From NCBI GenBank assembly GCA_020072785.1, contig JAIQGG010000002.1:1426001-1490000 (forward strand): a DNA stretch of 64,000 bases, in the 5' to 3' direction. The notes beneath the pieces are model-generated. The model had not been told where the DNA came from. It searched no databases and worked only from the letters and a program-made list of their open reading frames with translations. Both the position numbers and the translations under genes were made by a program. Each line of letters starts with the position of its first letter. The first letter of the stretch is position 1. Shown here one piece after another: positions 41,701 through 50,522 of the stretch. The stretch is from Terriglobia bacterium. Lineage in GTDB: Bacteria; Acidobacteriota; Terriglobia; Acidiferrales; UBA7541.

Positions 41701-42486
41701 ATGTACATCCATGCCCTGCTCGTAGCTGTACTCCTGTTTCCATATTCCCCGCTGCTGCTCTCGACGCATCCGCAGGACCAGCCAGCGCCATCCGCGCAAG
41801 AGGCCCCGCCCAAGGAGCAGGACCCGCGCTGGTATGCGCAGCAGGAACTTCCCCTCGCTCTCAGCCTCGTCGATATCGAAAGCCAGCTGCGCTCCGCCCG
41901 CGAATCCAGGAAGACGGCAAAAGGGACCGGCGGAGGTATCGCCCTCGAGACGGAGAATGTGGGAATAACTCCCGAAGCCACCATCGAAATTCTGGAAGCA
42001 CGCCGGCTCAAAACCCAGCGCCAGATCGATGATCTCGAGGAAGAGGCGCGTCGCCAAGGCGTTTCCTCCGGAGAGATCCGCGCCGCTCTCCGCGAGCTGG
42101 AAACTGCCCCGCCGCCCGCTGCCCCTTCCGCAGCCGCGCAAACGCCCGAAGCCCTGGAGAAAGCCGCTGCCGAGCAGCGCAAAGCCCAGCAGGAGAATCC
42201 CGAAAAATATTGGCGCTCCCGCTTCGCGCAAGCCTACGCCAAACTCCGCACCGCCGAAAAGGAACTCGACGTCCTTCAGCGCGAATGGGCTCGCCTGCAG
42301 AAGCAGTACTACGACGATCCCAATAAGGCCCTCCGCGAGCAATACACCCGCAAGGAAATCAATGAACGCGCCACTCTGATCGAGGAGAAAAAGAAGGATA
42401 TCTTGCGCTTGAAGCAGGACCTTTCCGACCTGGAGGACGATCTGCGCCGCTCTGGCGGACTTCCTGGATGGGCGCGCCCCGAGTAA
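41701..42486 (+). CDS. secreted coiled-coil protein of unknown function
   Basis: 261 aa from ATG 41701 with AGGAGG 5 nt upstream (GTG 41698 is too close to it). Residues 1-22 form a signal peptide or N-terminal anchor. A proline-rich linker follows, then long charged helices predicted as coiled coils near residues 95-140 and 170-250 (QIDDLEEEARR, ELDVLQREWARLQKQYYDD, DILRLKQDLSDLEDDLRR). No known domain. Such proteins may be periplasmic spacers; nothing more can be said. Confidence 0.75.
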   Translation: MYIHALLVAVLLFPYSPLLLSTHPQDQPAPSAQEAPPKEQDPRWYAQQELPLALSLVDIESQLRSARESRKTAKGTGGGIALETENVGITPEATIEILEARRLKTQRQIDDLEEEARRQGVSSGEIRAALRELETAPPPAAPSAAAQTPEALEKAAAEQRKAQQENPEKYWRSRFAQAYAKLRTAEKELDVLQREWARLQKQYYDDPNKALREQYTRKEINERATLIEEKKKDILRLKQDLSDLEDDLRRSGGLPGWARPE

Positions 42487-42620
42487 CCCGACGGCCCGAT
42501 GCTCTGTAGAATATTTTTTCCGGATTATTAGGACAAATCTGCCGGGATTGGCCTGAAGAATATTCGCTGCCGCGCTCTTACTTCAGAGAAGGAAGAAGAT
42601 CTATCGCCAAGTGCGCACCA

Positions 42621-43091
42621 TCAGCGCTGCGGATCGTTTCCCTCTGGAAGCGCGGTCGAAGTAGAGGAAACGCCCGTCGCCGGCGGCATGGGTGCCGCCA
42701 CCCCGGCCACTTCCGAGCCCAGCCCCAGCTTCTGCAGGCTAAGCGCCTCTAGCTTCCCTGTGGGGGTCAGGCCGTGCGCCGCTTGGAACCGCCGCATCGC
42801 TTCACTGGTCGCCGCATCCCACTTTCCAGTCGGCGCCCCGCTGTACGAGCCGTCTTTTGCCAGCGCCTCCTGGATCTCCCTGATCCGCTCCGGCGCCGGC
42901 GCTTTCTGCCCGCGCTCACGCCGGCCATGCCGCTTGCGGACCTTGGCCTTCCCCGCCACGGCCTTGACGCGCCTCGCGGACGCGCCCGTCTTGCGCGCCT
43001 TTTGCGCCGGGGTGCCCTCCGCGGCCGGAACCAACAACGCAGCTGCTGCCAGTAACGCCAGCACCACTCGCCTTAGGGTTCTGCTCGGCAT
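42621..43091 (-). CDS. secreted peptidoglycan-binding-domain protein
   Basis: 156 aa. Signal peptide residues 1-26. A very basic linker (KARKTGASARRVKAVAGK, KVRKRHGRRERGQK) spans 30-65. A PG_binding_1-like domain runs ~70-120: IREIQEALAKDGSYSG, then EAMRRFQAAHGLTPTGKLEALSLQKLG. The C-terminus is Pro/Ser/Thr-rich. Lies 35 nt after the degP stop on the same strand, so it may share its transcript. No catalytic domain is attached. Confidence 0.85.
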   Translation of the reverse strand: MPSRTLRRVVLALLAAAALLVPAAEGTPAQKARKTGASARRVKAVAGKAKVRKRHGRRERGQKAPAPERIREIQEALAKDGSYSGAPTGKWDAATSEAMRRFQAAHGLTPTGKLEALSLQKLGLGSEVAGVAAPMPPATGVSSTSTALPEGNDPQR

Positions 43092-43126
43092 CTGATTCTT
43101 CCCTCGACCCGTTTATTGCCGTCCGC

Positions 43127-44698
43127 TTATTGCTGATTGTCCGCCGGAACAACTCCCGGCAGAAACACCGTCAGCATCCGGTCGGCATCCTGCCGCCGCA
43201 GCACTCGGAACACCACGCTTTGCCCGGGCTTCAGCTTCCCCACCACCGTGCGGTAATCCGTCACGCTGCTCACCGCTTCGTGGTTGATCTCCGTGATGAG
43301 ATCCCCGGCCGCGAACCCCAGGTCCTCCCCGAAGCTCGCCGGTTCCACCCCGGTCACCAGCACGCCCTTGGTGAACTCGATCCCCGCGCGGCTGGCGCGC
43401 GCCGGCGTGAATTCCTCCACCCGCAGCCCGAATTCCGCCGGAACGCTCTCTCCCGGCTGGTCTCCGGCGCGCCCCGCGCGATCGGGAAACACCTTCGTGC
43501 GGTCTTCGACCACCACGCTGGTCTCCTTCTGCGCCCGGTCGCGGACGTACGTCACCTTCACCTTGCTCCCAATCGTCGCCAGCGCGATGGGGTTCACCAG
43601 GTCGTTCCCATTCTTCACCGGTTTCCCGTCAATGCTCGTAATCACGTCGCCGCCCTTCAGCCCCGCCTTCTCCGCCGGGCTGCCCGGCTCCACGCCCATG
43701 ATCACCACGCCATACGGCGCGCCCAGTTCCTTCAGCGTTATCGCATTCGTCCCCAGGTCTTCCTGGAAGCTCACCCCGATCGATCCCCGCGTCACGCGGC
43801 CCTGCGCCACGATCTGGTTGTACACTGTTCGCGCCGTATTCGACGGCAGCGCGAAGCCCACTCCTTCATATCCCCGGCTCCCCGTCATGATCGCCGTATT
43901 GATCCCGATAATCTGTCCCGCCAGGTCCACCAGCGGCCCGCCCGAGTTTCCCGGGTTGATCGCCGCGTCCGTCTGCAGAAAACGCTGGAACTGCCGCCCC
44001 ACTCCCGCGCGGTCCTTCGCGCTGATGATTCCCGCGGTCACTGTCGCCTGCAGCCCGAACGGGCTGCCGATCGCCAGCGCCCAGTCGCCCACCTGCACCC
44101 CGTCCGAATTGCCCAGTTGCGCCACCGGCAAGTCCTTGCCCGCCTCAATCTTGATCACCGCCAGGTCCGTCTCTTCATCCGTGCCGATGACCTTGGCCGT
44201 GTATTTCGTCGTCTCCCCGTTGAGCTGCACCTGGATCTTGGTGGCCTGCTCGATCACGTGATTGTTCGTCAGGATGAACCCGCGTTTGTCCACGATCACC
44301 CCGGAGCCCAGGCTGCGCTCCGCCGCCGGCGGACCGTCCGGTCGCCCGTCAAAGAAGCGGTCGAAAAAGTCCTGGAACGGATCTTGCTGCCCGTCCGGCG
44401 CCGGCTGGCGGCGCTGCCCCTGCCCGCGCCGGCGCTCCAGCACCTGCGTCGTTGAGATATTCACCACTGCAGGCTCGACCCTGTTCACAATCCCCGAAAA
44501 CGAATTGGACATCTGCACCGGATCCGGCACCGCCAGAGGCGCCGCGTTCATCAGGCCGAAGCTGCGCATGGCCGACACGCGCCCCGACACCAGCGTCCCG
44601 ATCATGATCCCGATCGCCAGCGTCATGCTCAGAAAAAATGCCGCCAGCGGCTTCCGCCGCCGCGCCCAATCCATCAATTCCCGCACCTGGTAACCCAT
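43127..44698 (-). CDS. degP: Do-family periplasmic serine protease (DegP/HtrA)
   Basis: Envelope quality-control protease, 523 aa. A hydrophobic segment at 19-38 is an N-terminal membrane anchor or signal. Catalytic triad: H147 (TNNHVIE), D178 (DEETDLAVIK) and S252 (NPGNSGGPL). An unusual Gln/Arg/Pro-rich loop (residues 88-125) precedes the protease core. PDZ1 is about 295-385 and PDZ2 about 415-510. An extended -10 promoter lies 30 nt upstream. Confidence 0.95.
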   Translation of the reverse strand: MGYQVRELMDWARRRKPLAAFFLSMTLAIGIMIGTLVSGRVSAMRSFGLMNAAPLAVPDPVQMSNSFSGIVNRVEPAVVNISTTQVLERRRGQGQRRQPAPDGQQDPFQDFFDRFFDGRPDGPPAAERSLGSGVIVDKRGFILTNNHVIEQATKIQVQLNGETTKYTAKVIGTDEETDLAVIKIEAGKDLPVAQLGNSDGVQVGDWALAIGSPFGLQATVTAGIISAKDRAGVGRQFQRFLQTDAAINPGNSGGPLVDLAGQIIGINTAIMTGSRGYEGVGFALPSNTARTVYNQIVAQGRVTRGSIGVSFQEDLGTNAITLKELGAPYGVVIMGVEPGSPAEKAGLKGGDVITSIDGKPVKNGNDLVNPIALATIGSKVKVTYVRDRAQKETSVVVEDRTKVFPDRAGRAGDQPGESVPAEFGLRVEEFTPARASRAGIEFTKGVLVTGVEPASFGEDLGFAAGDLITEINHEAVSSVTDYRTVVGKLKPGQSVVFRVLRRQDADRMLTVFLPGVVPADNQQ

Positions 44699-44728
44699 GT
44701 CTCGAGCTCCTCTTTATCCGCGTTTAAA

Positions 44729-44737
44729 ATTATAGCA
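44729..44737 (-). promoter_or_regulatory. extended -10 element before degP
   Basis: Minus strand TGCTATAAT, with TATAAT at 44729-44734, is a consensus extended -10. No clear -35 is seen at the usual distance, which is common for extended -10 promoters. Confidence 0.5.
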
Positions 44738-44949
44738 CCGTGCTCCCTCTTCCCCGCGCCGTACACATTCCGCGTGCGCAGGAAGAAACTGGCCTGTTTG
44801 CCAGGGTGCACCGGAGGCAATTGCCTCTGCCTTCTTTCTTTGACGCACCTTACCCCATTTATGTTGTCAAACAATTTTACTCCCGGCCCATTTTTCTTTA
44901 TATCCTCTTTAGCTTGTTGACTCTTATCTTCCCTCCTCTTGATTCTCCT

Positions 44950-45114
<165 letters not shown>

Positions 45115-45209
45115 CATTTCCCCCTCTGCGCTGCCCTGAACCTTATTCACGTGACTTGACCGCGCCACCCGCGCCGCTTCTTGCGCCCGTGTCGCTCCTG
45201 GAGTGCAGC

Positions 45210-46463
45210 ATGCCCGAGCTCTATGAATTGCGCTGCCGCGAATGCGGCAAGCTGTGGGGCAACGCCCCCCGTTCGTTCTGCGAAGAGTGCTTCTCTCCGC
45301 TCGAAGTGACCTACGACTACAACGCCATTCGCAGCTCCCTGCGCCGCGACCAGCTCGCCGCGCGCCCCGGCAACATCTGGCGTTATGCCGAACTGCTCCC
45401 GCTGCCCGAAGGCCGGATCCCCGCGCTCCCCGTCGGTGGCACCCCGCTGCTGCCCGCGCCCCGCCTCGCCAGGGACTGGGGCCTCGGCGCCGGCCTGTAC
45501 ATCAAGAACGACGCCGTCTGTTTCCCCACCCTCTCCTTCAAGGATCGCGTCGTCGCCGTCGCTCTTTCCGCCGCCAAGCGCTTCGGCTTCCAGGTCGTTG
45601 GCTGCTCCTCCACCGGCAACCTCGCCAACTCCGTCGCCGCGCAAGCCGTCCGCGAAGGCCTGGACGCCTGGATCTTCATCCCCTCCGACCTCGAAGCCGC
45701 CAAAGTCCTCGGCACTTCCATCTACGGCGCCAAGGTTGCCCGCATCGCCGGCAACTACGACCACGTCAGCCGCCTCTGCTCCCAGATCGCCGAAAAGTTC
45801 CGCTGGGGCCTGGTCAACGTCAACCTCCGCCCCTACTACGCCGAAGGTTCCAAGACCGTCGGCTACGAAATCGCCGAGCAGCTCGGCTGGCGTCTCCCCG
45901 ACAACGTCGTCGTCCCCATGGCCGGCGGCTCGCTCATCACTAAAATCGCCAAGGCTTTCCGCGAGCTCATCGAGCTCGGCTGGGTCGAAGCCCGGCCCGT
46001 GCGCTTTTTCGGCGCGCAGGCCACCGGCTGCTCGCCCATCTCCACCGCCGTCAAGCGCCAGCTCGAGCGCTTCGAGCCCCAGAAGCCCAACACCATCGCC
46101 CGCTCCCTCGCCATCGGCAATCCCGCCGACGGCCCTTACGCCATGAAGTGCATGCGCGAAAGCGGCGGCTGGGCCGAAGACGCCAGTGATCCTGAAATCG
46201 TCGCCGGCATCCGCAAACTCGGCGAAACCGAAGGCATCTTCACCGAGACCGCCGGCGGCGTCACCGTCGCCGCCGCCGAAAAACTTGTCCGCCAGGGCCG
46301 CATCCCCAAGGGCGGCACCACCGTTCTGTGCATCACCGGCAACGGCCTCAAGACCACCGACGCCCTCACCGGAGAATTTCCCGTAACCGAAGCCATCGCC
46401 CCGCGCCTGGACGCCTTCGAAGCCTACCTCGAAGGCCGCCTCGCCTCCGCCGCAACCAAATAG
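45210..46463 (+). CDS. thrC: threonine synthase-like PLP enzyme
   Basis: 417 aa from ATG 45210 (GGAG 7 nt upstream). An N-terminal zinc ribbon has C9, C12, C24 and C27 (CRECGKLWG, CEECFSPLE), as in many bacterial ThrC proteins. The PLP lysine is K111 in TLSFKDR, followed by SSTGNLANSVAA for phosphate binding and GGGSLI-like PMAGGSLITKI. Normally converts O-phosphohomoserine to threonine. Because a MoaD/ThiS-like carrier lies just downstream, a sulfur-transfer variant of this fold is a possibility to keep open. Confidence 0.88.
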   Translation: MPELYELRCRECGKLWGNAPRSFCEECFSPLEVTYDYNAIRSSLRRDQLAARPGNIWRYAELLPLPEGRIPALPVGGTPLLPAPRLARDWGLGAGLYIKNDAVCFPTLSFKDRVVAVALSAAKRFGFQVVGCSSTGNLANSVAAQAVREGLDAWIFIPSDLEAAKVLGTSIYGAKVARIAGNYDHVSRLCSQIAEKFRWGLVNVNLRPYYAEGSKTVGYEIAEQLGWRLPDNVVVPMAGGSLITKIAKAFRELIELGWVEARPVRFFGAQATGCSPISTAVKRQLERFEPQKPNTIARSLAIGNPADGPYAMKCMRESGGWAEDASDPEIVAGIRKLGETEGIFTETAGGVTVAAAEKLVRQGRIPKGGTTVLCITGNGLKTTDALTGEFPVTEAIAPRLDAFEAYLEGRLASAATK

Positions 46464-46496
46464 ATGGCGTCATACATGGGCCGTCATGCAAAAACT

Positions 46497-46557
46497 GTCA
46501 TTCCGGGCGGAGGGCCGATGGTTTTTGTCGGCCCGGAGTCGAGGAATCTCTCTTCTC
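46497..46557. repeat. interspersed palindromic repeat, family B copy 1
   Basis: Begins TGTCATTCCGGGCGG and ends GAGGAATCTCTCTTC, with an internal hairpin GGGCCGA (46512-46518)/TCGGCCC (46528-46534). Related copies lie at 52579-52635, 58724-58779 and 59156-59229, all intergenic. Confidence 0.75.
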
Positions 46558-46621
46558 TTCGCTCTTTTTCGACATTCAACTTTGAAATGCCTTTCTGGAA
46601 TTGACCAAGGAGCCTGAACCA

Positions 46622-46897
46622 ATGCCCGTTACCATCGAAATCCCCACCGCCTTCCGCCGCTTCACCGGCGACACCGCCAAGGTCGAATGTACCCCCGCGA
46701 CCGTCGCCGGCGTCCTCGATCAGCTCACCGCCCGCTATCCCGCCCTCGCCCGCCACATTCGCGACGAAAAAGGCCAGATTCGCCAGTTCCTCAACGTCTA
46801 CCTCAACGAAGAAGATATCCGCTTCCTCGGCGGCGAATCCTGCCCCGCAAAAGACGGCGATCGCCTCATGCTCGTGCCCTCCATCGCCGGCGGCTAA
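46622..46897 (+). CDS. MoaD/ThiS-like small sulfur carrier protein
   Basis: 91 aa beta-grasp protein from ATG 46622 (AGGAG about 10 nt upstream). It ends in the diagnostic Gly-Gly (SIAGG) needed for adenylation and thiocarboxylate formation. Conserved features: IPTAFRRFTG, LNVYLNEEDIRFLGG and DGDRLMLVPSIAGG. Sulfur carriers of this type supply molybdopterin, thiamine, cysteine (CysO) or methionine pathways. The only plausible partner nearby is the threonine synthase-like enzyme 158 nt upstream; no E1 (MoeB/ThiF) or JAMM protease is in the window. Confidence 0.9.
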   Translation: MPVTIEIPTAFRRFTGDTAKVECTPATVAGVLDQLTARYPALARHIRDEKGQIRQFLNVYLNEEDIRFLGGESCPAKDGDRLMLVPSIAGG

Positions 46898-46978
46898 CCC
46901 CAGCTTCCCGTGTAGGGGCGGGGCTTGCCCCTCCCGCCGCTCCACGTCCGCCCACCTCTTCCGCTCGGCAACTCCCCC

Positions 46979-47021
46979 CTCTTCTCTGCGCCCTCTGTGT
47001 CTCTGCGTTGATTCCCTTCTT
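46979..47021. repeat. short interspersed repeat (CTCTGTGTCTCTGCG type)
   Basis: The stretch around CTCTGTGTCTCTGCGTTGA resembles a short repeat commonly scattered in genomes of soil bacteria. Only one copy is in this window. It overlaps the proposed TTG start of the permease. Confidence 0.4.
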
Positions 47022-48543
47022 TCTCCCGCCCCAGAAAACCATTGACCCTCCCCGCTCCCCATCGCAAACTACCCCCGCTTTTTCCGGCTACGACGCGCAC
47101 ACGCCATTGCCCACGCCACTTGCCGCCGCCGAAGCACAAGCCCAATCCCGCAGCGCCGTCCTGCGCAAAGAGCTCGGCTTCGCCGACCTCATCCTCGCCT
47201 CCATCCTCCTCGTCGTCATTCCGGACTTCTTCGGCACCGCCGTCAAAGCCGGCCCTTCTCACGTCGTTCTCTGGATCCTCGCCATCGCCCTCTTTTTCAT
47301 TCCCCAGGCCCTCGTCGTCACTCATCTCAATCAACTCATGCCCCTTGAAGGCGGCCTTTACGAATGGGCCCGCCTCGCCTTCAACGACGCCATCGGCTTC
47401 CTCGTCGCCTGCAATCTCTGGTTTTACGTCGTCCTCTACGTCGCCTCCATCGGCCTCGTCTCCGTTACCTACGCCGCCTATGCCCTCGGCGCCGATGCCG
47501 CCGCCGTGGCCGCCAACAAATGGCTCGTCCTCGCCGCCTCCGTCACCATCATCGCTGCGCTCATGTTCGTCGCCCTTCTCGGCCTGCGCATCGGCAAATG
47601 GGTCACCAACGCCGGCAGTTTCCTCACCGTCCTCACGATTACCTTGCTGGCCCTGCTCCCGTTTCTTCACGTCTGGCGCGGCACGCTCTCCGCCTACCAT
47701 CCCCTGCGCCTCGCCGCTCCGCCCCTCACTCTCTTCAGCCTCAGCGTCTTCAGCAAGATGACCTTCGGCGCTCTCTGCGGCTTCGAATACGCCGCCATCT
47801 TTGCCGGCGAATCCCGCAACCCGGTCCGCCACCTCACCCGCGCCATTTTCTTCACTGCCCCGCTTATCGCCCTTCTCTATATCTTCGGCACCAGCGCCAT
47901 CCTCGCCTTCGTTTCCCCGGACGCCATCAACGTCATCGGCCCCATCCCGCAGGCCCTCAGCCGTGCCTTCCAGGGCCTCGGCTTCGCACGCATCATCGTC
48001 CCGGTCGCCATCCTCCTTCTCCTCACCAACTACCTTTCCAGCTTCAGCCTCAATTTCGCCGCCAACGCCCGCCTCCCCATGGTCGCCGGATGGGACCATC
48101 TCCTGCCCCCATGGTTCACCCGCCTCCACGCCAGGTACCGCACCCCCGTCAACTGCATCCTCCTTCTCGGCGCCGTCACCCTCGCCGCCAGCATCGCTGT
48201 CCTCACCGGCGTTGGCGAACAGGAAGCCTTCGAGCTTCTCCAGATCTGGGGCTTCGCCTTCTACGGCATCGCCTACCTCGCCCTTTTCGCCATTCCCCTC
48301 TTCGCTCCCAAATCCACGGGCATCCGCCCCGCCTTCTGGCTCCGCATCGCCTCCGTTTCCGGCCTCCTCCTCACTCTCCTCTTCGTGCTCCTCTCCGCCT
48401 TTCCCATCATCCCCGTGGCCAACCAATCCGCCTACACCACCAAAACTGTGGCGGTCCTCCTCGGCGCCAACCTCTTCGCCCTCCTTCTCTACCGCCTCGG
48501 TGCCCGCCGCAATACTTTTCGTTCGCGCTCGCGGCCCCGCTGA
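47008..48543 (+). CDS. APC-family amino acid permease
   Basis: Inner-membrane transporter with about 12 hydrophobic segments, the first at residues ~55-75 (FADLILASILLVVIPDFFG) and 511 aa from TTG 47008. There is no ATG or GTG in frame before the first helix; TTG 47107 is an alternative that removes a proline-rich leader. The loop LEGGLYEWARLAFNDAIGFL after helix 2 and the ESRNP motif (FAGESRNPVRHL) are typical of the APC/AGT group. Substrate unknown. Coding-strand composition is extremely C-rich. Confidence 0.85.
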   Translation: MIPFFLPPQKTIDPPRSPSQTTPAFSGYDAHTPLPTPLAAAEAQAQSRSAVLRKELGFADLILASILLVVIPDFFGTAVKAGPSHVVLWILAIALFFIPQALVVTHLNQLMPLEGGLYEWARLAFNDAIGFLVACNLWFYVVLYVASIGLVSVTYAAYALGADAAAVAANKWLVLAASVTIIAALMFVALLGLRIGKWVTNAGSFLTVLTITLLALLPFLHVWRGTLSAYHPLRLAAPPLTLFSLSVFSKMTFGALCGFEYAAIFAGESRNPVRHLTRAIFFTAPLIALLYIFGTSAILAFVSPDAINVIGPIPQALSRAFQGLGFARIIVPVAILLLLTNYLSSFSLNFAANARLPMVAGWDHLLPPWFTRLHARYRTPVNCILLLGAVTLAASIAVLTGVGEQEAFELLQIWGFAFYGIAYLALFAIPLFAPKSTGIRPAFWLRIASVSGLLLTLLFVLLSAFPIIPVANQSAYTTKTVAVLLGANLFALLLYRLGARRNTFRSRSRPR

Positions 48544-48668
48544 ACGGATATCGCACGCCAGCCAGACAATTCCTGCCCATCCATTCCCCAAACTTGGTAT
48601 AAAGGTCGGCCTCCGGTAAGCTGCCCTTCTGGTTTCTGGAGGAAGTTCTGACTAGGGAGACAAAGCGT

Positions 48669-49037
48669 ATGCAATCGCAGACCTGGCCGTGGCCCGATGA
48701 CCTCGATGCCCTGGTCGCCGCTCCCGCCTTCCACCGCCGCCTGTTCGAGAACGACCATGTGCGCTATCTCGAAGTGCTCATCAAGCCGGGTGATTTCGTG
48801 CCCGTGCACACGCACAAATGGACAAGCGTGATCTATGTGCAGAGCACCAGCGATTTCATTCGTCGCGACGCCGACGGCAAGGTGCTCTTCGATTCCCGCC
48901 AGGCCGGCCCTCCGAAGCAAACACCCTTCGTCGAGTTCCTGGGGCCGCTGCCGCCTCACTCCGTCGAAAACATCGGGAATTCCGAGGTCCGCCTGCTCAC
49001 CGTCGAGCTCAAGGACGTGCCCGCCGCATCGGCGTAG
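48669..49037 (+). CDS. small cupin-fold protein
   Basis: 122 aa, no signal peptide. Single cupin-like domain: LIKPGDFVPVHTHKWTSVIYV carries the two metal-site His (HTH), and the second motif is reduced to LGPLPPHSVENIG. Could be an isomerase, dioxygenase or binding protein; no specific role can be given. A TIM-barrel isomerase gene follows 56 nt downstream. Confidence 0.8.
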   Translation: MQSQTWPWPDDLDALVAAPAFHRRLFENDHVRYLEVLIKPGDFVPVHTHKWTSVIYVQSTSDFIRRDADGKVLFDSRQAGPPKQTPFVEFLGPLPPHSVENIGNSEVRLLTVELKDVPAASA

Positions 49038-49093
49038 AATAAATCTGTTTCGTGCTGCATTTCGCTTCCTCGCATACGAATGGGGTACACACG

Positions 49094-49945
49094 ATGGCGA
49101 AAAATGTCGAGTTGATCGTTACCTATTGGACGCTGGCCGGCGGCGCTCAGCCGCATACCGATCACGAATACAGCGACTTCGACTTCAAGGACCGCGTCGA
49201 AGCCGCCGCCAAAGTCGGCTTTAAGGGTTTCGGCCTCTGGCATTCCGACCTCGATCATGTCCTCCAGAAATACACCCTCCAGGATATGAAGCGCATCCTC
49301 GACGACAACGGCATGAAGCACATCGAGGTCGAATTTCTCGCCGACTGGTTCCTCAAGGGCGAAATGAAGCGGCTGTCCGACATCCGCAAGAGAAAGCTGC
49401 TGACCGTGTCCGAGGTTCTCGGCGCGCGCCACATTAAAGTCGGCGACTTCGAGCACAAGACAACTCCCATGCCCCAGGTGATCGAATCTTTCGCCGCTCT
49501 CTGCAAGGACGCCGCCGAGCACGGCGCCCGGATCGTCTACGAACTCATGCCCTTCGCCATGATCGATACCCTCGAGGACGCCTTGACCATGCTCAAGGGC
49601 GCCGGCGCAAAAAACGGCGGTATCATCTTCGACATGTGGCACGTCGCAAAACTCGGCATTCCCTACGAAAAAATCTCCAGTTTTCCCATGGAATATTTTT
49701 TCGCCGTCGAACTCAATGACGGCACCTTCACCGCTCCCTGGGACCTCGTCGAAGACACCGTCAATCACCGCAGACTCTGCGGCGAAGGCGAATTCGACAT
49801 CCCCGGCTTCCTCGATGCTGTCTCGAAGGCCGGCTACCGCGGCCCCATCGGCGTCGAGGTCCTCAACAAAGAGCTGCGCTCCCGCCCCCTCGACGAGCTG
49901 GTGACCCGCGCCTACAACACCACCATGGCCCAGTTCCGCCCCTAG
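49094..49945 (+). CDS. sugar phosphate isomerase/epimerase-like TIM barrel
   Basis: 283 aa from ATG 49094. AP-endonuclease-2/xylose-isomerase-like barrel with metal ligands expected in YELMPFAMID (Glu), IIFDMWHVAK (Asp/His), FAVELNDGTF and GVEVLNKE. Members include inosose dehydratase, hydroxypyruvate isomerase and 2-keto-myo-inositol isomerase; which applies is unclear. May be co-transcribed with the upstream cupin. Confidence 0.85.
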   Translation: MAKNVELIVTYWTLAGGAQPHTDHEYSDFDFKDRVEAAAKVGFKGFGLWHSDLDHVLQKYTLQDMKRILDDNGMKHIEVEFLADWFLKGEMKRLSDIRKRKLLTVSEVLGARHIKVGDFEHKTTPMPQVIESFAALCKDAAEHGARIVYELMPFAMIDTLEDALTMLKGAGAKNGGIIFDMWHVAKLGIPYEKISSFPMEYFFAVELNDGTFTAPWDLVEDTVNHRRLCGEGEFDIPGFLDAVSKAGYRGPIGVEVLNKELRSRPLDELVTRAYNTTMAQFRP

Positions 49946-50041
49946 CGGGTTCTCCCGAAAATTCGCGTGCTATCCCGATCGGGGGGGCAGGGCTGATTCG
50001 ACCAACTTTCCACAGCCATTCGAATACTATTCAGTAATTCA

Positions 50042-50070
50042 TTGAAATCGAGTTAATGTTCTGCTATCCT
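50042..50070 (+). promoter_or_regulatory. strong sigma70 promoter with extended -10
   Basis: -35 TTGAAA (50042-50047), exactly 17-nt spacer, -10 TATCCT (50065-50070) preceded by TGC. Transcription would begin near 50077 and run about 445 nt before the next start codon at 50523. Confidence 0.65.
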
Positions 50071-50160
50071 TTTTCGTGTTACGTCAGCCCGCCATTCGAA
50101 ACTTCCCCGGAAATTACCCGCGGCCTTTTTCGCTCCCCTTTCCGCAACGCAACTCTTGTA

Positions 50161-50250
50161 GAATCCGCAGTTCCAAGATTCCCGCCTGTAACCCCCGCAG
50201 AATCTGCAGTTCCAATTTTCAGGACTTAAACTCCTTTGGAATCCGCACTT
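50161..50250. repeat. three direct repeats with exact 39-bp period
   Basis: GAATCCGCAGTTCCAA at 50161, GAATCTGCAGTTCCAA at 50200 and GAATCCGCACTTACAC at 50239. Sequence between cores is only weakly conserved. The period is 13 codons, so a coding origin is possible. Confidence 0.75.
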
Positions 50251-50287
50251 ACACAAAACCACGGGGGGTGGGGGTCTTATTGTTAAC

Positions 50288-50310
50288 CTGGCATCCGATG
50301 AGGATGCCAG
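50288..50310. repeat. perfect inverted repeat (hairpin)
   Basis: CTGGCATCC, loop GATGA, GGATGCCAG. No T-run follows, so it is not a standard terminator. Confidence 0.6.
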
Positions 50311-50522
50311 TCCTGAGCGACCGCAGGGAGCCGAAGGACCTCTCTTCGCATCCGATCGGTTCCGAACCCGGAGCGCGCATTGCGACCCGCAGGGTCTCCC
50401 TTGCACCAGCCACGACTCCCCACTCACCTTCCTTGCCCCTTTCGACTCTCCCCCCTCCTCGGTGTACAATGCCCCCCGCACGACACCAACGCATTACCCA
50501 AAATCGTTCCGAGGAGAGCTCC

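Larger units (their letters stand above)
49946..50522. other. gene-free region with promoter, 39-bp repeats and hairpin
   Basis: 577 bp without a credible gene. It contains a strong promoter (50042-50070), three 39-bp-spaced direct repeats (50161-50250) and a perfect 9-bp hairpin (50288-50310), followed by a stretch TCCTGAGCGACCGCAGGG that looks like an interspersed repeat. Weak frames on both strands across the 39-bp repeats encode cysteine-rich repeats but lack ribosome sites. Confidence 0.6.

Noticed and set aside
46894-48591. 565-codon Glu/Gly-rich frame antisense to the permease
   Set aside because: Shadow of an extremely C-rich membrane-protein gene.
50053-50481. Cys/Trp-rich repeated frame antisense across the 39-bp repeats
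   Set aside because: Repeats translate to a regular peptide, but there is no start context and the + strand promoter argues against it. Kept as a repeat finding only.
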